Source: Mesoterricola silvestris (GTDB taxonomy: Bacteria > Acidobacteriota > Holophagae > Holophagales > Holophagaceae). Taken from it: a DNA stretch of 64,000 nucleotides. How positions within the stretch are numbered: position 1 is the first letter of the stretch; the number at the start of each line of letters is the position of its first letter. Position numbers and translations under genes: made by a program. Below, in pieces: positions 43,412 to 52,466 of this stretch. The notes below the pieces were generated by a model. It ran no database searches and had not been told where the DNA came from. It saw nothing but the letters and a program-made list of their open reading frames with translations. The DNA is taken from the NCBI RefSeq assembly GCF_030295405.1, contig NZ_AP027080.1, positions 4,795,001-4,859,000 of the forward strand, written 5' to 3'.

Positions 43412-46400
43412 TCAATTTGCCGAAGTATTGAGAAAAATAATCCGCGCATCACCATTGGAAACAGCACTGCGCATTGCCTGAATTAGCCTTTGCCCGTTTG
43501 AATCTGGTCGCACCAACCAACACCCCTGACTAAAAGGTCTTGCATGGTTGCCAGATAAGGAAGATCGAGGAGCATTCCAACTCCCTCCCGCATTATTTGG
43601 CATTGGCGGATGGAGGTGAATATTGTCTTGCCTAAAGGCTCCACCCTGATTCGGATTTGCCGCACTTGTAGGCAGAACGCCACTACCACCTTGAGTAGTC
43701 ACAGCAACCGTTGGAAATCCGCCATTAGGACTATTTGCATGATGCGTAACATTTGTCCAAGAATAAACACCATTTGCCGTAGGTGCCCCATCACTCGCAC
43801 TGTCTGGGGTAGTCTTCATATCCGCTTGAACAACGCTGCGCTGGTTCGAATCAGTCATCTGAAGACCAGACTCAAGGCTGAACGAGAGCGTAGTGGTTGC
43901 CTGCGTTAGTGTCGCAGTAGCGTTGTATTCACCGCTGCCTCCATTCACAACACTAAGCTGGGTAGTCGTAAAAGTTGTTGAGGCGAGAACTGTTTGCGAC
44001 CGCTTTTCCTCATCCTGCCGCCGTCTTCCAGCATTCTCATTTTCGCTGGCCCCCGCCCCTGCGGTGGGAACCCCACTATCCGCCTTCGTAGCAGAGGTCG
44101 TTTTGTTCTTATCCTTTTCCTCCTCCCTCGCCAGTCCCGTGGGGTCCGTGGTCATGACCGGATTGTTCTGCACGTAGCTGTTGATGTTCCAGCTCTGGGT
44201 GAACTCGAAATGCTGGTCCCTGGCCGGATCGGGGCTCGCGAACCGTCCGTATTGCGGCAGGTAGAACCGCGCCTGCATGTATATCAGCCCCGATGCATCC
44301 GTCTGCTCATGTCCCGTGAACCCCTTCGCTGTCCGGAAGGTCCCCGACTGCTCGAGGAGTTCACCGAAGGGCAGGTATTTCTGCCGCGATTCAACCGTCC
44401 CCGCGGGGCCCGTGACCACCCGGGGGCTTCCCAGGTGGTCCACCTGGGTGACGTGGAGGCCTGCGGAATCCCGTTCCGCCGTGCCCTGGGTGCCCACGTA
44501 GAAGACGTCACGCGTCCATGTCAAGGATCCGCTGGGACTGACCTCCCACTGGCTCACCAGCTGCCGGGCATCATTGTAGAGCTGAATCCGGGATTTCTGG
44601 TAGGTCCCCCCGAGATAGTCCTGGATGACGGTGCGCAGGCCGTCGGCACGGTATTGGTACCGCTCCTGGACCCCGCGGGAGGAATGCTCCACCGAGGTCA
44701 CCCGGCCCAGGGCATCGTAGCCCAGGGTGATCACCTTGCCCGACTCCCCGGGGCGCTCAAAGACCTGGGTGAGGTTTCCCTGGGCATCGTACTGGGCGCC
44801 GGTGTAGGCGCCGTTGGCCATCTGAACGGGCAGACGGTTGTGGCCCCACAGCGCGGCATCGTTGGGATCGAAACTCACGTAGGCCGTGGAGGGGCAAACG
44901 GTTCCCGGGCTGGTGGTCGCTCCGCTGATCCGGTTCCCGAAGGCGTCGTAGGTGAAGGTCTGGCTCTGCGGGCCGTAACTCGGACTCTGGAGGGTGGCGG
45001 AGACGAGGCGATTGAGCGCGTCATAGCCGAACACGTCCGTCTCCAGGGTCCTGAGATCCAGGACCTGGGCCAGGTTCCCGGCGGGATCGTACGCGTAGCC
45101 CCAGCGCTCCAGGGCGGCGTTTCCCGCACCGAAGTGCTCCAGGGTCCCCAGCCGCATCTGGTCCGGGCCGTAGGAGAAGTGGCTGGATGCCCCGTTTCCG
45201 TAGGCCACGGCCCGGGGAAGCCAGCTCACCGGCTCGAAGCTGGTCGACCAGTCGCTGCTGTCCGCGATGGTCTGGCCTCCGCTCGAGAGGAGCCTGGGGA
45301 GGCCGGCGGCTTCGAAATAGCTTTGGGTCCAGTCCGCGTGCCCCGTGGAACCCGAGGTCCGGTTGCCATACGCGTCGTAGCCCAGCGTCTGGGTGAGACT
45401 CTGGCCCGCGGCCAGGGTCGTCAAGGTGCTGAGCCGCCCGGTGGTGCCGTCGTACCCGTACGTGGCCTGGATCTGCCCATCCTGGCTCCAGGCGGGCTTG
45501 CCTCTGCCGCCGGGCGCCGTGTCATAGGTGAAGCTCTGGTTCACGGTGCCGTCGCTGGAAACGACGGAAAGCACCCGGCCCAGCCCGTCGGGGGTGGCCG
45601 TCACGGACCTGCCGTTGTAGTCCGTGACCTGGGGCCGGCCCGCGACCGTGAATCCGGAATAGGTGGTGGTGCCGCTTTCCGGCTGCTCCAGCGAGGTGAG
45701 CCAGCCCAGCGCGTTGTAGGTCCAGGACCGGGCCTGGCTGTGGGAACCGCTGGACTGGCTCACGCTGACGAGGCGGTTCGAGGCGTCGTAGCCGTAGGCG
45801 GCCACCTGGCCCAGGGCGTCCGTGACCGCCTTCAGGCGGCCCGCGGCGTCATGGAGGAACTGCGTCGTGCGGGTGCCGGCAACGGTCACCACCTTCTTGA
45901 ATCCGGCCGATGCCGGGTAGGCGGTCACGGTGGTCAGGCCGGCCGGATCGATGGACGTGTCGGCCCTTCCCCGGGAATCGTAGGTGAGCGAAGAACCCCG
46001 GTACAGCGCCGCGGTCACGGTGGTCGTGGGCGGGCTGGTCTGCCACTGGAGGCAGGCCCTTTCGCCGGTATCGGGATTGATGGCGCCCCACTTCTTACAG
46101 ACGGATTCCCCGGGGACCGTCACGGTCGTTTGGCGGGTCAGGTTCGGGAGCATCCACTGGGTCTCGTGGTCGGCTCCGTCCCCGGACAACCAGACCGTTT
46201 CACCCGTGGGGCGGCCCGCGCCGTCGTAGCCGTGGATCCGGTGGGACCACCCGCCGTTGGGGTCGAGGCGACGCTCCAGGACGAGTTCTCCGTACCCGTT
46301 ATAGCGGAGCGCCTGGACCTGGGCGCCGCGGGTGACGGTCAGGCCCCGGTGGGAAACGTCGTCGTAGGCGATCTCCGTGGCCTGCATGCCGGGCGGCGTG

Positions 46401-48964
46401 ATGCGGGTGAGGCGTCCGGCCCCGTCCCACTCGAACGTGGTCGTCCGGTTGTCGGCGTCACGCTGGGCCGTTGGCCGGCCCACTTCGTCCTGGTCCTGGC
46501 CCGAGGTCAGGAGGAGGCCGGCGTTGGGCCGGACGCCGATGCTCGACAGATAGCCGTTGCCGTCGTACCCGTAGGCGGCGACGCCCATGCTCCCGCTGAA
46601 GGCGAGGCCGTTGGGACTGGAAAGGGTCGCCTTCAGCATTTCGGCGGCGGCAAGGCCCGAGGCTCCCTGGTAATCCAGGGTGGTGACCACGGCAAGGCTC
46701 GCCGGGTCCCCCGTGGTCACGGACCTGAGGGTATTCAGGGCACCATCCCGTTCCCGGGCCACCTTGGGTGGAGGATTCGCGGTGCTGCCGTTCTGGGTCG
46801 CGTCGGTTCCCCGGGAGGTGGTCTCGGTGGCCACCCGGCCGAGGAGCCACTGGGGGATCCGCGAATCGAGGGTTCGGACCACCAGGTCCTCCGTGCCCGA
46901 CGCCGCCCCCGGCGAGCTCCAGCCGGCGCCCTGGCTGGCCAGATTCCACACGTCGAACCCGAGGGAGGGGGAGGCGGATAGCGCCGTGGTGCGGTGGACC
47001 TGGGTCCACCCCAGGCCGGAGGCCTCCCAGTTCGTCGTCTCCTCCGCGGTGAAGGTCTGGGCATCCTTGTCCCAGGTGCGGGTGCGGGTCGCATAGGGCA
47101 CCGGGTAGTCCGTCAGCACCCCCCGGGCGTTGCCCGGGGCGTGCACGCTGAGGCGGTCCTTCACCACCCACTTGTAGGCCGAGCTGGCGCCGGGATCGGG
47201 GGTCGGCAGGTCCGCCTCCCAACCCACTCCGGCCGCGTAGTAGCGGGTCTCGCGCTCCACGTGCTTGAGGTAGGCCAGGAATTGCATCCCGTTCGCGGGG
47301 TCGGGCTCCACGAACCGGTGGACGGCCACCTGCCCGTCGGGGGTCGTGACGGCCGTGTAGAACGCGGTGGAAACCCAGGACTCGGTCAGATCGGTGCCGA
47401 CGGGCGGCACCGCGGTGAGCCAGTTGAGCTGCGGCACGACCCGGGTGTAGCCGGTGGCGCGTTCCGAGCCGGATATCAGGTCCGCATCCGTCAGGCCCGA
47501 CACGCCGAAGGCCCAGGAAGGACGCCGCTGGCTGGACGGGGCGATGCCCCAGGCGTTGGGGGAGCTGTTGGCCTGGTAGGTGTACGGCTTCCAGTCAAGG
47601 GTGACGATCCGGTTGGGCAGGGTCACGCTCCTCAGGACGGTCGGCGAAACGGTCACGCCATCCCAGGTCGCGCCGGTCCCGGCCACGGCGTACGCGAACT
47701 GGACGGATTCGCCCGTATCCGTTTGCTGGACCTTCACGGGCTGGAGGCAGTGGGCGGCCTCGCCCCAGACCACGTTCATTTTCCGCTGGCCGTGGAGCTG
47801 CTTCGTGACGGCGCTGTCCGGTTCGCCTCCGGTTTCCAGGGTCAACGCCTCCATGGGTTTCGGGCAGCCCAGATCCAGCAGGAAGCTGGAAACGGGGTGG
47901 CTGATGCCTTGGTAGGAGACCCGGACCCGCGTCAGGGCGCCCATGCCATAGGCGCTGGAGACCAGGCTCGGCATGCCCGGCGCCCCCACGGATCCCTCCA
48001 CGGCGACCTGGATCCGGACCGATGGGTTCGTGCTCCACGTGGCGGTGTAGCCGATCCCATCCGGAGCGTAGGTGAAGTCGACGCGTTCCCCGAAGCGGTT
48101 CCGGATGTGGGTGAGGGCATAGTTGGCGCTGAAGAGGGAGGTGCGGGACGTGTTGACGAGGTAGGGACGGAGCTGGGTCCGGAATCGGTGGCTCACATAG
48201 GTGAACTCGTAGGCCACATCCCCCTCCACCACCAGGATCCGCCTGGGCCAGCGGCACTGGATGGCATTCGTGTCGATGCTCTCCTGGTAGTGCCAGTCCT
48301 GCACGTCCCCGGCGGCGTCCAGGATCCCCAGAATCAAGGCGCCCGTGGATCCCACCTGGATGAAGGGCGCCGCCGGATACCCCACATCGCCGGCGAGGGT
48401 CCCCAGGCTTCCGGACACGCCGAATTGCGCGAGGAGCTGCCCGGCCGCGGCGGCCGTCATGGAAGGCGGTACCGTGCCCACGAGGGTCCCGCCTCCGCCG
48501 GGAAGGCTGTACGCGCTCTGGGTTTCATCCGTTGAACCCAGCGCCAGGTCGAAGGAGCCTGGCGAGAAGCTCGAGGTTCCGTATCCGCGCTGGTAGATCG
48601 TGTCCACGGTGGTCGTGTTGTAGTACAGGGTTCCGCGGCTGCTTACCTGGGCCACGTAGGTCTCGAAAATGGAACTGACCGCCACCTGGGGAGCGATCCG
48701 GAGGCTCAGGGTCGGCCGGAAGGTGAGTCCGCGCTGCCCGATGCCCGGGCCGAACGGGATCTCCATGCTCGCCGCACCCGAGGCGACGTCCACCTGGACG
48801 CCCGCATTCAGGGTGGCCGGTCCTTTCGCCCGATCGAATTTCACTTCGGAAAAGCTGGATTGAAAGGACTGGGCCCGAAGAACCCCGGGCATTCCCACCA
48901 GGGCCAGGGTGATGAACAGCAGATTAATGGATGTGCTCAAAAGCCGGTAACGCCATTTACGCAC
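43412..48964 (-). CDS. Sec-exported Rhs/YD-repeat toxin with an L,D-transpeptidase-like tip
   Basis: About 1850 residues. The GTG at 48964 is preferred over an ATG 6 codons earlier because GGGGGAG lies just before it. A signal peptide (LLSTSINLLFITLALVGMPG) is followed by an RHS shell with many YD repeats (for example GYDASNRLVSV) and the core end VDHLGSPRVVTGPAG, KGFTGHEQTDASGLIYMQAR and DPTGL (near residue 1610). After the junction RSQ (near 1657) comes a 193-residue tip with HLHPPMPN and FSQGCWLV, resembling the His and Ser-x-Gly-Cys of L,D-transpeptidase-like enzymes. No T6SS PAAR domain is present. Export by Sec is inferred. Confidence 0.88.
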   Translation of the reverse strand: MRKWRYRLLSTSINLLFITLALVGMPGVLRAQSFQSSFSEVKFDRAKGPATLNAGVQVDVASGAASMEIPFGPGIGQRGLTFRPTLSLRIAPQVAVSSIFETYVAQVSSRGTLYYNTTTVDTIYQRGYGTSSFSPGSFDLALGSTDETQSAYSLPGGGGTLVGTVPPSMTAAAAGQLLAQFGVSGSLGTLAGDVGYPAAPFIQVGSTGALILGILDAAGDVQDWHYQESIDTNAIQCRWPRRILVVEGDVAYEFTYVSHRFRTQLRPYLVNTSRTSLFSANYALTHIRNRFGERVDFTYAPDGIGYTATWSTNPSVRIQVAVEGSVGAPGMPSLVSSAYGMGALTRVRVSYQGISHPVSSFLLDLGCPKPMEALTLETGGEPDSAVTKQLHGQRKMNVVWGEAAHCLQPVKVQQTDTGESVQFAYAVAGTGATWDGVTVSPTVLRSVTLPNRIVTLDWKPYTYQANSSPNAWGIAPSSQRRPSWAFGVSGLTDADLISGSERATGYTRVVPQLNWLTAVPPVGTDLTESWVSTAFYTAVTTPDGQVAVHRFVEPDPANGMQFLAYLKHVERETRYYAAGVGWEADLPTPDPGASSAYKWVVKDRLSVHAPGNARGVLTDYPVPYATRTRTWDKDAQTFTAEETTNWEASGLGWTQVHRTTALSASPSLGFDVWNLASQGAGWSSPGAASGTEDLVVRTLDSRIPQWLLGRVATETTSRGTDATQNGSTANPPPKVARERDGALNTLRSVTTGDPASLAVVTTLDYQGASGLAAAEMLKATLSSPNGLAFSGSMGVAAYGYDGNGYLSSIGVRPNAGLLLTSGQDQDEVGRPTAQRDADNRTTTFEWDGAGRLTRITPPGMQATEIAYDDVSHRGLTVTRGAQVQALRYNGYGELVLERRLDPNGGWSHRIHGYDGAGRPTGETVWLSGDGADHETQWMLPNLTRQTTVTVPGESVCKKWGAINPDTGERACLQWQTSPPTTTVTAALYRGSSLTYDSRGRADTSIDPAGLTTVTAYPASAGFKKVVTVAGTRTTQFLHDAAGRLKAVTDALGQVAAYGYDASNRLVSVSQSSGSHSQARSWTYNALGWLTSLEQPESGTTTYSGFTVAGRPQVTDYNGRSVTATPDGLGRVLSVVSSDGTVNQSFTYDTAPGGRGKPAWSQDGQIQATYGYDGTTGRLSTLTTLAAGQSLTQTLGYDAYGNRTSGSTGHADWTQSYFEAAGLPRLLSSGGQTIADSSDWSTSFEPVSWLPRAVAYGNGASSHFSYGPDQMRLGTLEHFGAGNAALERWGYAYDPAGNLAQVLDLRTLETDVFGYDALNRLVSATLQSPSYGPQSQTFTYDAFGNRISGATTSPGTVCPSTAYVSFDPNDAALWGHNRLPVQMANGAYTGAQYDAQGNLTQVFERPGESGKVITLGYDALGRVTSVEHSSRGVQERYQYRADGLRTVIQDYLGGTYQKSRIQLYNDARQLVSQWEVSPSGSLTWTRDVFYVGTQGTAERDSAGLHVTQVDHLGSPRVVTGPAGTVESRQKYLPFGELLEQSGTFRTAKGFTGHEQTDASGLIYMQARFYLPQYGRFASPDPARDQHFEFTQSWNINSYVQNNPVMTTDPTGLAREEEKDKNKTTSATKADSGVPTAGAGASENENAGRRRQDEEKRSQTVLASTTFTTTQLSVVNGGSGEYNATATLTQATTTLSFSLESGLQMTDSNQRSVVQADMKTTPDSASDGAPTANGVYSWTNVTHHANSPNGGFPTVAVTTQGGSGVLPTSAANPNQGGAFRQDNIHLHPPMPNNAGGSWNAPRSSLSGNHARPFSQGCWLVRPDSNGQRLIQAMRSAVSNGDARIIFLNTSAN

Positions 48965-49230
48965 AGAACTCCCCCTCGGCATTGCGAGTTAATAACTAAA
49001 GCAATTATGTTTAAACAGGTGTTCACCCAGCATTTATGCCATGGGATCTGAATTCAATCCGAGGGCATGGGTTGGGTTGGAGACAGGCTACACCCGATCC
49101 CGGCCCGGGCCGGAAAATTTCCCTGAACGGTCGAAAACGGGGGATGAACGGGTCGAAGCGGAGGAGGGTTCCCGGGCCGGCGGCCGGATTTGGGCCCCGG
49201 AAAAGGGGTGTGCAGGTCCCGGGAAGGGGG
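48965..49230. other. rhs upstream region
   Basis: 266 bp without a gene. The part next to rhs (48985-49040) is AT-rich and presumably holds the rhs promoter; the part near the deaminase is GC-rich, with no clear terminator. It marks the right edge of the accessory island. Confidence 0.45.
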
Positions 49231-49722
49231 CTATCTCTTCCAAAAGCCCCGGTGCAACGCGGCGACTTCCTCCTCCACCTCCGGGACCGGGCCGATGACC
49301 TGGATGTCCTTCTGGCCGTGGGCGTAGAGGTACCTCGCCGGCACATCCAGGGTAGGGTTTTCCGGGTCGTTGCCGGTCAGTTCCAGGAGGCGCCGCTCCT
49401 CCAGGCCATACACCAGGCGGCCGATGTTGGCCCAGTACTGGGTGGCGGCGCACATGGCGCAGGGTTCCACCGTGGTGTAGAGGGTGCAGTCCCAGAGGTA
49501 CCCGGGGGTGAAGTTCATGTCGGCGGTGCGGGCCAGGACGCTTTCGGCGTGGTTCACCGTGCTCACGTTGCCCTGCTCCAGGAGGACCGTCTCGTGGTCG
49601 GGGGCCACGAGGAGGGCGCCGAAGGGGTGGCGGCCCATGGCCACGGCGCGGGCGGCGATGGCGTTGGCCCGGCGCAGGTGGCGCAGGATCTGGCCGGGCG
49701 TGGGTCCGGATCGGTGGGTCAT
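49231..49722 (-). CDS. Nucleoside/guanine-type deaminase
   Basis: A 163-residue zinc deaminase of the CDA/guanine deaminase superfamily. Zinc and catalytic residues are in NHAESVLA (His-Ala-Glu) and VEPCAMCAATQYW (Pro-Cys-x-x-Cys). Closest in style to guanine deaminases of the GuaD type, which turn guanine into xanthine; the neighbouring xanthine dehydrogenase makes this attractive. GGAGG precedes the ATG. Divergent from the nucleoside transporter operon, with a shared control motif between. Cytosine or other bases remain possible. Confidence 0.85.
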   Translation of the reverse strand: MTHRSGPTPGQILRHLRRANAIAARAVAMGRHPFGALLVAPDHETVLLEQGNVSTVNHAESVLARTADMNFTPGYLWDCTLYTTVEPCAMCAATQYWANIGRLVYGLEERRLLELTGNDPENPTLDVPARYLYAHGQKDIQVIGPVPEVEEEVAALHRGFWKR

Positions 49723-49779
49723 GGGCGGGCCTCCAGGACGTCAGGGGGGAGGTAATCAGGGTAATGGGGAGGGATGGAT

Positions 49780-49806
49780 AATTTTTTATTATTGCGGGAA
49801 AAAAAC
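49780..49806. promoter_or_regulatory. 27-bp motif before the transporter operon
   Basis: AATTTTTTATT followed by ATTGCGGG and AAAAAAAC. The same layout (AATTTTTTA, 10 bases, then AAAAAAAC, total 27) is found at 54888-54914 before the xanthine dehydrogenase gene. It is partly palindromic (TTTTTT...AAAAAA), lies between the deaminase and the transporter, and may be the site of a common purine regulator. Confidence 0.5.
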
Positions 49807-49875
49807 AGATCATCCCGGGGGGTCCTGGTACAATTGCACGCGACAAATCTTTCCAACCCAATCAGGAGGCAGACC

Positions 49876-50874
49876 ATGAGGAAGCCATTTCTCGCTCTGG
49901 GAGCGGTGTTTGCGTTCACCTGCGGGCTCACCGCCGCCCCCCCCAAGGGCAAGGTCAAGATCGCCCTCATCGTGGAATCCACGGTGGACGACAAGGGGTG
50001 GTGCCAGTCCATGCACGACGCCATCAAGGCCGTCCAGAAGGAGTACGGTCCGGCCAAGGTGGAGTACAGCTACAGCGAGAAGATGAAGCCCGTGGACGCG
50101 GGCTCCGCGGCGCGCCAGTACGCCTCCAGCAAGTTCGACATCATCATCTGCCACGGCGCCCAGTACAAGAACCTGGTCACCGAAATGGCCCCGGACTTCA
50201 AGGACACCACCTTCGTGTTCGGCACCAGCGCGGACATCGGCGGAAAGAACGTCTTCACCTACATGCCCGAGAGCGAGGAGACCGGCTACCTCAACGGCAT
50301 CATCGCGGGCATGGTCACCAAGTCGAACATCCTGGGCCTGGTGGGCCCCGTGGACGGCGGCGACGCGGCCCGCTACGACCGGGGCTTCGTCCTGGGCGTC
50401 CGCGCCGCCAACCCCAAGGCCAGCGTCAAGGTCGCCCACACCGGCAGCTTCGGCGACTTCGTGAAGGCCTCCGAGCTGGCCCAGACCCAGATGAAGGCCG
50501 GCGCCGACTTCCTCACCGGCTCCTCCCAGCAGGCCATGGGCGCCCTGCGCGCCGTCGCCGCCAGCCCCAACAAGAACATCTGGTGGGCGGGCCAGGACAT
50601 CTCCCAGCTGCACGTGGCCGAATCCCCCCGGGTGCTGGCGGCCTCCAGCTACAACTACACCACCGTGGTCCAGGTGCTCATCGCCAAGCGCGAGGCGGGC
50701 GTCAAGGGCGGGGAGAACATCCCCCTCAACTTCGCCAACAAGGGCTTCGTCTTCGCCTACAACGACAAGGTGGGCAAGGTGCTGACCCCGGCCATCCGCA
50801 AGGCCGTGGACAAGGCCAAGGCCGACTTGGCCGCCGGCAAGCTCAAGCTGGCCTGGAAGGAAGTTAAGTTCTAG
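49876..50874 (+). CDS. BMP-family nucleoside-binding lipoprotein-type receptor
   Basis: The 332-residue substrate-binding protein of a nucleoside ABC importer (PnrA/BmpA type). A signal peptide (FLALGAVFAFTCGLTAA) has Cys in the h-region but no perfect lipobox. The body starts KVKIALIVESTVDDKGWCQ and contains YDRGFVLGVRAANP and GGENIPLNFANKGFVFAYND. ATG at 49876 after AGGAGG. First gene of the transporter operon; a hairpin before the ATPase gene may set a higher level for the receptor. Substrate (purine nucleosides) inferred from neighbours. Confidence 0.9.
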   Translation: MRKPFLALGAVFAFTCGLTAAPPKGKVKIALIVESTVDDKGWCQSMHDAIKAVQKEYGPAKVEYSYSEKMKPVDAGSAARQYASSKFDIIICHGAQYKNLVTEMAPDFKDTTFVFGTSADIGGKNVFTYMPESEETGYLNGIIAGMVTKSNILGLVGPVDGGDAARYDRGFVLGVRAANPKASVKVAHTGSFGDFVKASELAQTQMKAGADFLTGSSQQAMGALRAVAASPNKNIWWAGQDISQLHVAESPRVLAASSYNYTTVVQVLIAKREAGVKGGENIPLNFANKGFVFAYNDKVGKVLTPAIRKAVDKAKADLAAGKLKLAWKEVKF

Positions 50875-50890
50875 CGCAGCACAGGAACAT

Positions 50891-50923
50891 GGGCCCCGGC
50901 ATGCCCAAGGCATTCCGGGGCCC
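50891..50923. promoter_or_regulatory. Intercistronic hairpin between receptor and ATPase genes
   Basis: GGGCCCCGG at 50891-50899 pairs with CCGGGGCCC at 50915-50923; inside, ATGCC pairs with GGCAT around a CAA loop. There is no T-run. Such hairpins protect the 3' end of the receptor mRNA or partly stop transcription, raising receptor over transporter. Confidence 0.6.
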
Positions 50924-50942
50924 GTTCTCCCCTGGAGACCCC

Positions 50943-52466
50943 ATGGCCACCGCCGAGCCCATCCACGAACTCCAGCTCTCGGGCATCACCAAGCGCTTTC
51001 CGGGCATCCTGGCGTGCAACAACGTCTCCATGCGCGTGGCCCGGGGGGAGGTGCTGGCCCTGGTGGGCGAGAACGGGGCCGGGAAGTCCACCCTCATGAA
51101 CATCCTGGCCGGGCTCTACCAGCCCGATGCCGGGACCATCGCCATCAACGGGGAGGAGGTGCGGTTCCACACCCCCAACGACGCCTACGCCCGGGGCATC
51201 GGCATGGTGCACCAGAACTTCATGCTCGTGCCCAACATGACGGTGACCGAGAACGTGGCCCTGGGGCTCAAGCAGCACCACCGGTTCATGAACCTGGACC
51301 TCAAGGCCACCCGGGCCCGGATCCTGGAGGTCTCCGCCCACCATGAACTGCCGGTGAACCCCGACGCCTACGTGTGGCAGCTCTCCGTGGGCGAGCAGCA
51401 GCGCGTGGAGCTCATCAAGACCCTGTGCTTCGGCGCCCGGCTCCTCATCCTGGACGAGCCCACCTCGGCCCTCACGCCCCAGGAGACCGACGATCTCATC
51501 GACCGCCTCAAGCGCATGACCGCCGAGCTCTCGATCATCTTCATCAGCCACAAGCTCAACGAAGTGAAGGAACTCAGCCACCGGGTGGCCATCCTGCGCC
51601 ACGGCGCCGTGGTCTTCAACGGCCGCACCGAAGACCACACCCCGGCCGAACTGGCCGCGCTCATGACCGGGCGCGAGATCCACCTGCCCCGCAACGAGGG
51701 CCTGCTGGTGGAGGGCACCACCATCCTGGAGGCCCGGAACCTGAAGGTGCGGGGGGACCGCGGGAACTTCGCCCTGGACGGCCTCGACCTGGAGGTGCAC
51801 GCCGGCGAGATCCTGGGCCTGGCGGGGGTCTCGGGCAACGGCCAGCGGGAGCTGGCCGAGGCGCTCACGGGCCTGCGCCCCGTGGAATCGGGCACCGTGC
51901 GGTTCCTGGACAAGGACATGACCAACCGGAGCCCCGCCGCCATGATCCACGCGGGCCTGGGCTACATCCCCGAGGACCGCCACCACGAGGGCATCGTGCC
52001 CCGGTTCACCGTGAAGGAGAACCTGGTCCTCAAGGACTTCCCCACCCCGCGATTCAGCTGGTCGGTGGTGCTCAAGCTGGGGGAGATCGACCGCAACGCC
52101 GAGGCCCTCAAGGAATCCTTCGACATCCGGTGCTCCTCCACCTCCGCGGCGGGGGGCTCCCTTTCCGGGGGCAACATCCAGAAGGTGATCCTGGCCCGGG
52201 AACTGGCCCGGGAGCCCCGGGCCCTCATTTCCGTCTACCCCACCCGGGGCGTGGACATGGGCGCCCAGGAATTCATCCATTCCCAGCTCCTGGCCCGCCG
52301 GCGAGCGGGGGGCGGCATCCTCCTCATCTCCGAGGAGCTCGAGGAAATCATGAATCTCTCCGACCGCATCGCCGTCATCTACAAGGGGCGGATCCTCAAG
52401 GTCCTCACCAGCCTCGAGGCCACGCGCGAGAAGCTGGGGCTCCTCATGGCGGGGGTGGCGGAATGA
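50943..52466 (+). CDS. Nucleoside ABC transporter, ATP-binding protein
   Basis: A 507-residue duplicated ATPase of the sugar/nucleoside importer type (like NupA). First domain: Walker A GENGAGKST, signature LSVGEQQRVEL, Walker B LLILDEPTSAL. Second domain: degenerate Walker A SGNGQREL, signature LSGGNIQKVILA and PTRGVDMG without a Walker B Glu, which is normal for the family. I chose the ATG at 50943 after GGAGA. It energises the two permeases encoded next, with which it overlaps by 4 bases. Confidence 0.95.
   Translation: MATAEPIHELQLSGITKRFPGILACNNVSMRVARGEVLALVGENGAGKSTLMNILAGLYQPDAGTIAINGEEVRFHTPNDAYARGIGMVHQNFMLVPNMTVTENVALGLKQHHRFMNLDLKATRARILEVSAHHELPVNPDAYVWQLSVGEQQRVELIKTLCFGARLLILDEPTSALTPQETDDLIDRLKRMTAELSIIFISHKLNEVKELSHRVAILRHGAVVFNGRTEDHTPAELAALMTGREIHLPRNEGLLVEGTTILEARNLKVRGDRGNFALDGLDLEVHAGEILGLAGVSGNGQRELAEALTGLRPVESGTVRFLDKDMTNRSPAAMIHAGLGYIPEDRHHEGIVPRFTVKENLVLKDFPTPRFSWSVVLKLGEIDRNAEALKESFDIRCSSTSAAGGSLSGGNIQKVILARELAREPRALISVYPTRGVDMGAQEFIHSQLLARRRAGGGILLISEELEEIMNLSDRIAVIYKGRILKVLTSLEATREKLGLLMAGVAE

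Larger units (their letters stand above)
19289..44000 (-). other. Array of displaced Rhs C-terminal tips with immunity genes
   Basis: Downstream of the rhs gene, toxin tips alternate with immunity genes, all on the minus strand. The shared junction TTGTCGCAA (Leu-Ser-Gln) occurs at 23633-23641, 24713-24721, 25793-25801 and 34637-34645; a version with a 3-base insertion is at 22614-22625. The intact rhs gene has TCGCAA preceded by an Arg codon at about 43994-44000, and another TCGCAA stands at the far end near 19349. Orphan tips lack a proper start codon, so they are probably silent until recombined onto the core. Two mobile elements, one IS element, one frameshift and one tandem duplication interrupt the array. 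Confidence 0.85.

Noticed and set aside
43994-46981. 995-codon open frame antisense to rhs
   Set aside because: Gly/Arg/Val-rich low-complexity translation with no domain, wholly inside the rhs gene; a shadow of biased codons.
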